Under the pieces are notes generated by a model. The model did not search any database and had not been told where the DNA came from. It saw nothing but the letters and a program-made list of their open reading frames with translations. DNA of 64,000 nt from Corylus avellana (lineage: Eukaryota > Streptophyta > Magnoliopsida > Fagales > Betulaceae), in contig NC_081544.1 in assembly GCF_901000735.1 (NCBI RefSeq), positions 13,430,630 to 13,494,629 of the forward strand. Reading direction: 5' to 3'. Made by a program: the position numbers and the translations under genes. Below are positions 1-10,800 of this stretch, one piece after another. Every line of letters begins with the position of its first letter. Position 1 is the stretch's first letter.

Positions 1-508
1 GATCCATTACCCAACATATTTCTTAGGACTTATTTACGTGGTAAACCCATGAAGGGGCAGCAAAGGATGAGGGGAGGAGTGGGAGAACAAAGGTTCTCCC
101 CCTCCGGCGGTGCTCTTTGCTAATGATGAAACCCTAGCAGAGAAAGCGCTTGGGTGTGAGCACTAATATATCATATATTCAATACAAATATATGAATGTC
201 AACACAAATACAAAATCCTCGGGATTCAGTGCATAATTCCTAACACCACATTCCCAAGAAGTTTCTTTGAACTGGCTCTGGTCGTGGGTCATGGCCATGA
301 TGTTGACAATGGTTGAGGCGAGTGATATGAGCACATAGGATAATTGTGCTTGTGACATGTGGAAGCTCCAATTGCCCCATCACTCTGTTAGGATAATGGG
401 CCACTCATGGTTTATGAGCCTTGCCAACCAACTTGGGCTTTAATGATTATGCATATCCCTACCGATCCATTACCCAACATATTTCTTAGGACTTATTTAC
501 GTGGTAAA
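1..508. repeat. 45-bp direct repeat at 1-45 and 464-508
   Basis: The first 45 bases recur identically at 464-508 and then diverge. The 418 bases between contain no recognised gene. The interval could be an insertion with a long target duplication or a tandem duplication cut by the window edge; neither can be decided here. Confidence 0.7.
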
Positions 509-1105
509 TGAATTGGTGCGAAGCGCACATAATTTACTTATTCATTTAGTTAAATTCCTAGGATGTTACAATACAAGTATTAGAATGGAGCTAATCAAAC
601 ATATGATAGCATTCACATTGCTTTAGCCAATAGCTATAGGGTTTTTTGCTGTTAGAGTGCTATGCAAATTTTAAATAAATAAAAAACAGATGTTTCTTTC
701 TCCTCCAATAAAAAAACTCATCATCTTTCTTGGGTGAAAAAAGTAAAGATTAGAGAATAATGCCCCTGGATTACCCTTTTGAAACATCTCTTGTAAAAAA
801 TTAATTAATTAAGTTTTTCGTGTGTGATTTTTTATTTTTTACAAATTCATCATAACTTTTAAAATGAAGTCAACATTGAGTGTCAATTTTTTTTTTTTTT
901 TTTAATAAAAAAATGGGAACTTCTGGACCTTTTTCCCTCTTGGCCAAGTAACTCTATGGACGACAATATTTATTTATTATTTATTGTTGAATAATTAGAA
1001 AATATAATTTAAAAATACCACTGTTAGAAAAACCAAAGAATTTTAGAAAATATTGACCTTCAAACCTCTCCTTCTCCTCCGACAACTGAAGGGTTTACCC
1101 TCGAG
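509..1105. other. AT-rich upstream flank, nothing recognised
   Basis: It contains a poly-T run near 888-903 and no open frame or terminal repeat that I can support. The TSD of the next element ends it. Confidence 0.6.
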
Positions 1106-2040
1106 TACAGGTGTTAAGTGAGCATGCTGCTCGCTCGCTCAAGATCGGCTTGTATAAGTTCGGCTCATGTTCTACTCGATTATTAAATGAAACACTTCGT
1201 GAACACAAATCCTGGCTCGAATATTAAATAGAACAAGCTCGGCTCGACTCGGTTAGGCTCGTGAGCAAGCTTGTCTTGTATAAGCTCGTGTGTGTGTGTT
1301 TATATATATATATATATATATATATCAACTAAGTAACACATAATTAATTATAAATCTCATAATTATTAAAATCTTAAAATTGTATTTATATTTAAGCGTT
1401 AAAAAATGAAAAATTTTAGACCCTTCGTGATTAGAGAGAGAGAGCAATCATTAAAAATACCCCAATTCAATTGCAGCAGACTCAAATGAAAAAAAAAAAG
1501 AATTAAGTAGAAATTATTGAGGGAGATTGCAAAAGATGAAAATTATTGAAGAATCAAACAGACCCAAACATTATCACTACTTGTTTGGTTAGCAAGAGTG
1601 AGAAAGTAGAAAATGAGAGTTCAGGTAGAAGATGCGCTTTGACTGGTGAGGGAGATTGAGAGAGACGTTAAAAAAATATTTTTTTGTAGGGGCATTGTCC
1701 CAATGCAGTCTGAATACAACTTGTTAATTTGTCACACATTGATAAGAAAACACAAATTTTCAAGTTTGCTTATCTATAAAAGAATGCATATCCTCTCTTT
1801 TTGAAACCAAGTGTGTTGCTGTATTGACTCAAACTCCATACTTGACTAACTAAGCTAAGTAAATACTTATACGCAAGCTGGTTTCTTAAGCCGTTTAAGA
1901 GTACTTGAAGTTAATATATATATATATATATTTTTTAAAAAAAACATTAAATATAAGAGCCATGCGAGTTCGAGTAAAATTTAAATGAATCAAGCATAAA
2001 CAAGAGAAACTCGCTCAAACTCAACTTGTTTAGACCCCTA
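1106..2040. mobile_element. hAT-like non-autonomous element with 8-bp TSD
   Basis: Flanks are CCCTCGAG at 1098-1105 and 2041-2048, an exact 8-bp TSD as made by hAT transposases. The ends TACAGGTGTTAAGTGAGC and, in reverse complement, TAGGGGTCTAAACAAG form imperfect inverted repeats. The interior has GCTCG-rich subterminal motifs, GT/TA microsatellites (1289-1325 and about 1915-1931) and no transposase. It lies 283 bp from the OM64 start codon, so it may carry or disturb distal promoter function. Confidence 0.8.
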
Positions 2041-2048
2041 CCCTCGAG

Positions 2049-2323
2049 GTTCCATTGATGTAACTGTGAATTTGATGGGTTTTTCACATGTCGCCGCCAA
2101 CACCGAGTAATGTTGTCGAACGATGACGTCACAATTCATTTACTCAAAAAAAATATATCGTAAGCGGTAGAATATTCGCGCGTCTTGTACACCTACCTTG
2201 ACACCCACGCACACTCGGCGCACGATAGCACGTAAGCATTCCCAGGGCGATCCCCCACCCCTCTCTCTCTCTCTCTAAAACCCTCCCTAAACCCCACTTC
2301 TACTCCCAAAAGCCCAGTAAGCG
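2049..2323 (+). promoter_or_regulatory. OM64 proximal promoter and 5' leader
   Basis: This is the interval between the right TSD of an hAT element and the start codon. It holds a CT microsatellite (about 2261-2276), AAACCCT-type telo-box-like stretches (2277-2295) and AGCCCAG at 2311-2317, whose complement contains TGGGCT, a site II-like motif. Telo boxes and site II elements are common upstream of plant genes for mitochondrial and ribosomal proteins, which fits OM64. An AT-rich stretch at 2143-2158 is a weak TATA candidate. No transcription start can be fixed from sequence. Confidence 0.5.
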
Positions 2324-2571
2324 ATGTCGAGGCCGCTGAAGCTGATAAAGGCCAATGCATCCAACCCCAAGCTCTGGATCGTGGTGGGGATCGGCGTGGC
2401 GGGGGTCCTGATCGTGGCGGGGACGCGGAGGCGGAGGCGGCGATCGAAGGTTGTCGAAAGGAAGGATTTCGGTGCTTTTGTGGAGAGATTCGTCGTTCTC
2501 CCTTTCCCTCAGCCCCCACCTCCTGCCGCTACGCACCTTCTTGCTGGCCTCACCTTCGCCATCAAGGACAT
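2324..2571 (+). CDS. OM64: OM64 exon 1
   Basis: The ATG at 2324 opens residues 1-82. Residues about 17-33 are a hydrophobic membrane anchor ([17 protein letters not shown]), followed by an arginine cluster (TRRRRRR) expected to stay cytosolic. [14 protein letters not shown] and GLTFAIKD follow, as in the family. The donor is GTTTGT at 2572. Joining after the AT of the last codon to exon 2 gives IFDLKGY, matching the family; reading through the donor gives only T-rich intron. This start is chosen because the anchor begins within 20 residues, as in the homologue. Confidence 0.93.
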
Positions 2572-4844
2572 GTTTGTTTTCTCACTCACTCTACTTTGCT
2601 TTGGTTTTCAATTTTGTTTTCTTCTTCTTCATCTTTTCTTTTTCTTTTTCTTTTAAAATTTTTGATGTGGGCTTTTCGTGGAAGTTGTTGTTCTATTTAT
2701 TTGATTGATCAAAAGCACAAAGGAGGTTTGTCTTGCGTTATTTTATGGGTTTTGAGAAATTTGCTTGTTCTACTTGTGTGAGCGGAGAACATGTGGGTTA
2801 TGTTGCCATATCAATATTTTATGGGTTGTGTTATAGTATTTTGTAAACACTTTGAACTTGTAATTTTTGTTTTCCTTTCGATTCTATTCTTCGTTGTTTT
2901 AGTGGTTATGTTAGATTTTATGTTAACTGTTCACGTTTGTGCGCAGAGAAATTTTCACATTTTCTTATTTACGATCGCTTCTAGATAGATTTGGTATAGT
3001 GTACAATATTGATTTTTTTTTTTTTTTTTGGTGGGTATGGCAGATTTGATTTGAAGGGTTATGTGACTGGTTTTGGGAATCGGGATTGGGAGAGAGCGCA
3101 CGAATCTTCTGGGAAGACGGCGGTGGCGGTGACTGCTCTGTTGAAGAATGGGGCTACTTGTGCTGGCAAGACTGTTATGGATGAATTTGCTTTTGGGTAA
3201 GCCCTTTACTTTCCCCACTACTCTCCATCTTTCTCTAGAAAGATGTAGTAACTTTTGTTATGGTGCTTGTGCCTGATTGTTATCTCAGAATAACTGGGGA
3301 GAACATGCATTATGGGACCCCTACCAATCCACAAATGCCATCATGTATTCCAGGAGGTTCTTCTAGTGGTTCCGCTGTAGCTGTTGCAGCTGAACTTGTC
3401 GACTTTTCTCTTGGTATGTTGGTGGGTTATGTTTCATGTTGCAAATGCTGAATTTTCCCTCTCTTATATCTCCACTTTGGAAAATGGAAAGGCTTGGTTA
3501 AACAATGTATGGCTCAGGTCTGCGATATTTTAAGGGTTCTGGGGAATTGTTCTCTGGGCGAATACGTTTTTGCTTTTATTACTTTCGAGGTTTATTCTTC
3601 TGTGAGCAGAATCAGTTATGTGGTTCATAGAACATTGTTCAGTCTCGTCTCTCTATCCATTTCCGAAATGATCTGGTTTTCCCATGATGACACATGAACA
3701 TTATTTGGATTGAAATTAACTTAGAATTATATATATACTTTCTTTGTTGCTAAGAGAAGGGAGGTGATAAAAAAGACAATTTAAATCACTTCGACGCCAA
3801 GTAGTTGTAATGTTTTCTTACCTTTATCTTCTTTGGATAATTTATATTTTATTTGTTACTACCATTTCGTAGTAACAAATTCACACAAAGCTCTTGAAAT
3901 TTTAAACAAATTAGACACTGCATGAATGGTGCACTACATAAAATTTCTGTTGTAAGTTACACTGCTATTACGATGTTATTTTCATCTTCCTCGCATATTT
4001 ATATTGTACTTTGTTTTCCTTATAATATCTCACCTTTTCACATAAGGAGGGTATCTCAACTTTGATCAGACAATTTGATCACATGAAGCTGTTTCAGTCT
4101 CCCTCTGTTTTCTTTTTTGTGTGTGTGTGAGACTAGTTTTATCATATCAACTTCTTTCAAGGTTGGTTAAATTTCAACCAAGAATCAACGCATGGGCATA
4201 TAACTTTCCTTCTTTCGATTTTCATTATATTTTCTCCCTTTTCTCCCACCCTTCTATGCAGTCAATTGCCACTGAATGCCTTTGTTTCCTGACATTGTAA
4301 GTAAAATTGATATATACACTGTCCATAATAATCAGAGCAACGAAGATAGTGCACATTTTTAAATACTTGATGCAGTTTTTTCTTATTGACCTTCTTTCCT
4401 TATTGTCTATGATGGTGACTGAAAGCGTTCTGTTATTTACATAGTTTTGCTTCTTAATAATGCAAGTTGACCATAAAAAGGTTCTTTTATTTGTAGGTAC
4501 TGATACGATTGGATGTGTGAGAATTCCAGCATCATTTTGTGGTATCCTTGGATTTCGTCCATCTCATGGGGCTATATCAACAATTGGAGTTCTGCCAAAT
4601 TCACAAAGTTTAGACACTGTTGGTATGGCAGATCAACACGGTCCTTTAAAAATTGTTCTACGAAATGGCCCTGTATGCTAGATTGTTTAGTTCTATAATG
4701 AATAATCATGTGGAGAAAAACCCTGTTAGCATTGCTCGAGTACAACCATGACAGTTTTGACTCTTAACTCTCCTGGAGCTTCTATGATGGCCCCACACCA
4801 GTAAACTGTGGGCTCTTTTGGTGAATGAGAATGTGTACCGACGT

Positions 4845-4881
<37 letters not shown>

Positions 4882-7800
4882 GTGTGTGTGTGTGTGTGTT
4901 CGCCGTCGGTATTATAACAACACATGAATTGTTTTGGATGGTAAAGTCAAGTTGGTTGTTCGTTGAAGCCAAGTCTTTTGAGTTTGCATTTAGGGAGGGG
5001 AGTTAGAGATGCAGGGATGCTCTAAGATCTGTCTTTCTGGTAAAGTTAGTGTGGTCTGGTTGTTAGCCAGTGTGGAAGCTGTCTCAAGCAGAGGACTCTA
5101 TGGAGTTTGTGAAACAATCTAGTGTGGTAATATTGCCTTCATTGCCCAACATGGTTCGAATAGTCATGGTCGATTCTTGGCAGTTGCAAAATACGGAGGT
5201 GGTGGTTGGAGAGGCAGGAAGGGAGAGGTGGTAGGGGCTGGAGGGGTTTCGTAATTGAATTGTGAAAGTTCTAGGGTACTATTAGACCTAAAACATTGGA
5301 GGCAATGTGAAGCTCCCTCAGTTTTTAAATGGAGGTATTTACTTGTTTGGCTTGGGTGTATCCCCATTGGCACCGATGTTGCAAGTTCAGGCTTGTTTTG
5401 TTGGCAAAAGATCATACATGAAGGTGGTGGTTGGTTCGGGTGGTACACATAAAAGATCATGATGTGTACCACCTGAAGCAATGCTTTGTATTCCATTAGG
5501 GTGGGTTGGGGAGGTGACTATAAGTTATGTTGGACTCCTTCGAAAAATAAAAATCTTTTGAGGTCAAATCTTTTTAGAAAGTTCTCCTCCCCAAAGTTGA
5601 CTCCTCTTTCCCTTGGAAGAGCATTTGGAGAACTAAGGTACCTTTAAGGATTTTTTTTTTTTTTCCCCCCCACTTGGATAGCATCCCCAGGGAAAATTCT
5701 CACTTTGGATAATTTTCACAAGCGTCACATCATAGTGATATATTGGTGTTGTATGTGTAAAAAGAGTGAGGAATCCTGGACCATCTCCTTCTTTATTGTG
5801 ATGTTGCCATCTTGTTCATTGTAATGTCATAAGAGATTTGTGGAATATGATTTTTTAGATGTTTGGAGTAGCTTGCAGCTTATGGGGGCGGAGTCATGTG
5901 GATTGGTGTTGTTTGGATTCTAGTGGGGCCTCGGGTGATATTTTGATCATGTGAGATACAAGGGTGGTGGAGAAGGTTGATGTTTGTGTAGGGGCTTATT
6001 CTCTGGATGTGTCTTTCAGGAATGTGGTAGATCTGTTTGGGCGTTTGCAGGGGTGTATGGTCCGAACCTTGATATGGATAGAAGACTCCTTTGGGATGAG
6101 GTGGCTGGCGTTCTTAGTTGGTGGAACTTGCCATGGTGTATTGGGGGAGACTTCAATGTTACTCGGTTCCCTAGTGAAAGATTAGGTGGAGCTCGTCTGG
6201 ATTTTGTTATGATGGGTTTCTCTGATTTTATTTCTGAACAAGGGCTTATGGACCTTCCACTTGTCGGGGGTGCTTTTACTTGGTCGGTTTCTCAAGATCC
6301 TCCTCTGTGGTCAAGGATTGATCAGTTTCTTGTTTCCCCAGAGTTGGAAGCCTAGTTTCTAGGGGTGAGGCAGAAGAGGCTTCCTTGTCTTTGCTCGGAT
6401 CACTTTCCAATCATTCTTGAGTTGGGGGATGTTTCCAAGGGGAAAAGGCCGTTCAGGTTCGAGAATATGTGGCTTAAAGCGGAAGGGTTTATAACCTTAG
6501 TGAAACAATGGTGGGATTCTTATGAGTTCCAAGGTACGCCGAGCTTTGTTCTCGCTTGCAAGCTCAAGGCCTTGAAGCTGAATTTGAAGACATGGAATGA
6601 GGAGGTGTTTGGTAACATTGAGAGGAATAGGAGGATTCTTCTTGAAGATCTTCGGGCGTTTGATGTACACGAAGAAAGTAGGGCCTTGGATGAGGAGGAG
6701 TTAATAAGGAAGGCCGAGGCTGTTCGAGAGTTAGAGAAGTGTACACTTATGGAGGAGATAAGTTGGAGGCAGAAATCTAGGGTGTTATGGTTGAAGGAAG
6801 GAGACAAGTGCACTAAATTCTTTCACTCCATAGCCAACTCTAACAGAAGATATAACTCGATAGAGACTCTTATGATTGGGGATATTCCTTCTTCAAATCA
6901 AGACGAGATTAGTGAGCACATTGTTGAGTTCTATCAAAAGCTCTTTGCTGAGCAACACAGTTGGAGGCCCATGGTAGATGGTATTTCATTGGATTCCATT
7001 TTGGAGGAGGAGGCCAGCTGGTTGGAGAGAGATTTTGAAGAGGAAGAGGTAAAAAAGGTCGTGTTTAAGATGAATGACAATAAGGCGTCGGGCCCGATGG
7101 GTTATCTATGGCTTTCTTCCAAGCTTGTTGGGATGTTGTGAGGGAGGATATTATGAAGGTGTTTAGTGCTTTTCATGCCAGAGGGATGTTTGTAAAGAGC
7201 CTCAATGCTTCATTCATTTCGTTTTTTCCAAAGATTCCCGGTGCCCTCAATCTCAAAGACTTCTGCCCAATTAGCCTTGTGGGAGGCTTCTACAAAATTA
7301 TTTCCAAGGTTTTAGCAAACAAATTGAAGGTTGTGTTAGATAAGATCATCTCCAAGTCGCAAAATGCTTTTATCAAATGTAGGCAGATTCTAGATCCCAT
7401 CTTGATTGCTAATGAATGCCTTGGTAGTAGGCTGAGATCTGGGGAGCCAGGGGTTATTTGCAAAATGGACTTGGAAAAAACTTATGATCATGTGAACTGG
7501 GGTTTCTTGATGTACTTGCTAAGGAGGGGTGGTTTTGGAGGGATTTGGTGTTCTTGGATTCAACATTGCATTTCCTCGGTGCGGTTTTCGATTCTTGTAA
7601 ATGGGTCTCCTAAAGGTTTTTTTAGCAGTTCCAGGGGTTTGCGACAAGGGGATCCCTTCTCTCCTTTGTTGTTTGTTTTTGTGTTGGAGGCTTTGAGTAG
7701 GATGATTTCTGTGGCGGTTCATGGGGGGTTGTTAGAAGGCTTCAAGGTCGGTAACACTACTGTCTCTCATCTTTTATTTGCCGATGACACCTTGATTTTT

Positions 7801-10800
7801 TGCAATGCTAGGCCCGCCTAGTTCCGCTATTTGCGGAGTTTGTTTTTGCTGTTTGAAGCCGCCTCCACTTTGAAGGTTAATTTGGCTAAGTCAATGCTAA
7901 TTCCTGTGGGGAATGTGGAGCAAGTGGAATCGTTAGCTGGTATTTTAGGGTGTGGGGCAGCTTCTTTGGTAGTGAAGTACCTTGGTCTCCCCTTGGGAGG
8001 CTCTTATAAGTCCAAGCATATTTGGGATGGAGTTATCGAGAAGATAAAACATCTGTTGGCCAGTTGAAAAATGTTGTAGTTGTCGAAGGGGGGCAGGGTC
8101 ACCCTTATCAAGAGCACTCTCGCTAACTCGCCCACTTATTACTTGTCTTTATTCCTTATTCCGGTGAGTGTTGCTAAGCGCATTGAGAAGCTACAACGCA
8201 ACTTCTTATGGGGTGGGATAGGTGAAGAGTTCAAGTACCACTTGTGAGCTCGCAAGAAAAACGGAGAGTCAGTTGATCATCTTCTTCTCCACTGTGAGCT
8301 CGCAAGTGCTCTTTGGCACATGATTTTTCAGTGGTTTGGGTTGCATTGGGTCATGCCGTGCCGGGTGAGGGACTTGTTTGCTAGTTGGTGGTCGGGAGGA
8401 CGATCTTGAAGCGCGGTTGTGTGGAAGATGATCCCTTTGTATCTTATGTGGTGTATTTGGAATGAAAGAAATGCTAGATGTTTTGAAAATTCCACTAGGA
8501 CCTTAGAGGAATTGACTCATTTTTTCTTCTTTACTCTTTACTCTTGGATGGCCGCTTGGCTAGCTCCTTTAGTGATTAATTTCTCTGAGTTTCTTTTTCA
8601 TTTTTCTCCTTCTTAGGCGCCCTCTGTTATACTTCCCGTGTATATGGGTTGCGCCCCTCTGCGCTCTTTTTATATCATCATTACTTATCAAAAAAAAAAA
8701 AGTACCACTTGTTGAAGTGGTCGAAGGTGTACACTTCGATCAAGGAGGGAGGGTTGGGTATTAAGAATTTATTGGTGTTCAATCGCGCTCTTTTAGGGAA
8801 ATAGTTGTGGCGATATGGGTCGGAGAGAAATGCTTGGTGGAGAGTTGTGGTAGATTCGAAGTTTGGAAGCTTATGGGGAGGGTGGTGTTCTGCTGAGCCT
8901 GGAGGAGCATTTAGGGTGGGGTTATGGAAGAATATTAGAAAAGGGTGAGAAATTTTCAAAGGCTTTACGAGATTTGTAGTGGGGGATGGGACTAGGGTTA
9001 GCTTTTGGCATGATTGGTGGTGTAGAGATACAGCTCTCAAGATCGCTTTCCGATTTTTTTTAGTATTGCTTGTGCGAAGGATGCCTCAGTTGCGGATAAT
9101 TTGGAGATGCTAGGTGGGTCCAATCAGTGGAATGTGAGTTTTACTAGAGAGGCTCATGACTGGGAGGTGGATGTCTTTGCCTCTTTCTTCCAGGTGTTGC
9201 ATGCAGCTAGAGTGAGAGGAGGGTTTGAAGATAGATTATGGTGGAATTCCTCCAAAAGAGGAATTTTCAAGGTCAAGTCACTCTTTATCTCCTTGGCGTG
9301 TTCGGAAGGGAGGAGGTTTCCCTGGAAGAGTGTGTGGCAGACACAGGCTCATCCAAAGGCAGCTTTCTTTGCGTGGTCGGCGGCTTGAGACAAAATTCTG
9401 ACCATTGATAACCTCAGGAAGCGATATGTGATTGTGGTGAATAGATATTGTATGTGCAAGAAGAGTGAGGAGACGGTGGATCATCTTCTTCTTCATTGTG
9501 AGGTAGCGTCTGCTTTGTGGAGTGCCTTTTTTGGTCGTTTTGGGTTATCGTGGGTGATGCCTGGACATGTGTTTGAGTTGCTAGCTTGTTGGTGGTCTTC
9601 AGGAAGGGGGGGAGTGCTGCGGTCTTGGGTTTTTTGTGTTTATGGAGAGAGAGAAATAATAGGTGCTTTGAGTACTTGGAGAGGTCCTCTGAGGACATTT
9701 TATCCTATTGTTTTCATTCTTTGTATCTTTGGACTGTAGCGTATGTTTTTCCGGTGTCGATTAACTATAATGATTTCCTTCTACGTTTTTCCCCTTCTAG
9801 TTAGGTGATCCCCTTTGTATACTTCCAGTGTACTTTGGGGCGCCTTACACTTTTAATAAGACTATTGATTACTTATCAAAAAAAAAAAAGATGTTTGGAG
9901 TAGAGTGGGTCATGTTTAGATGGGTGTTGGATCTTCTAGTTTATAGGAAAAGAAGGATCGGTCGGAATCATATCAATATTGCTTGGAATGTAATCATTTC
10001 CTTTTTAATGTGGTGCATCAAGAGAGAAAGGAATGCTCAATGCTTCGATGATTGTGAGAAGATGAGTTTGGATTTACAACTTTGTTATCTTAAATACCTT
10101 TTTCAGTGAATCTTTGCTAATGTCCTTCTCAATATCACTATCTGTATAGATTTTTGTACTCCCTTTTCTCATTCTTGATTTGTTGGGTTGTTTTCTCTTG
10201 TATACTTCCTGTGTATTTGGGTTGCACTCCTTGTGCTTTTAATGAACTTATTTCACTTATCAAAAAAAGAAAAAAAGAAAAATCATGTGGACATGTGTGT
10301 TGCCAGACTCTTAACTTTTTGGGATTATAACACTTCACACTAGCTTTTCCCTTTTTGTGGTCTCAAAAAAAAAAAAAAAAAAACTGCTGCTGCAGGATGT
10401 GAGTTTTTTTCGATAAGTAATCGAAATATCATTAAAAAGGTAAAGCGTCCCTATGTACACAGAAAGTATACAAGAGAAGCCAAGCCCCCTAGCTAGTAGG
10501 GGAAAAAGGAATAAGAAAATTATGATAACTAATCACTAAAGAGAAACAAAAGCAGCTGTTCAAAGAGTTAATGTGTTGCAGGATGTGAGTTCATAGTTGT
10601 AAAACATATCTTTTACAATTTTCAATACACAGATGGTAGAGTTCCTTATACCAACACTGAGATCTGCATACACTCATTGTATGTTTGGGATTGCGTTAAG
10701 GAGTTTAAAAAGTAATTTTAGTACATAAAAAGCTATGCCAAACCAAAAGTTGTTTCGTTTGATAAAAAACTCAAAAAGTATTTCTTTGACTTTTTGCTCT

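Larger units (their letters stand above)
4715..10280 (+). mobile_element. LINE-0, outer member of a three-level LINE nest
   Basis: It is an L1-clade LINE with TSD AATCATGTGGA at 4704-4714 and 10281-10291 and an A-rich tail at 10254-10280. Its own sequence is 4715-5871 plus 9889-10280. The 5' part (about 4940-5270) encodes a decayed ORF1 ([26 protein letters not shown]), then at about 5480 the sequence jumps to the 3' zinc-finger region ([13 protein letters not shown]). It is therefore internally deleted, and the 3' part contains [13 protein letters not shown]. It contains CT and GT microsatellites at 4850-4898. It is dead, and fills intron 4 of OM64. Confidence 0.85.

Noticed and set aside
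1289..1325. GT/TA run as a regulatory element
   Set aside because: Simple microsatellite inside an hAT element; no further support.
2193..2536. Minus-strand frames opposite OM64 exon 1
   Set aside because: They are shadows of the exon and CT-rich leader with Arg/Pro/Ser-rich translations.
5857..9903. A single long LINE with rearranged order
   Set aside because: The TSDs and poly-A positions show separate nested insertions instead.
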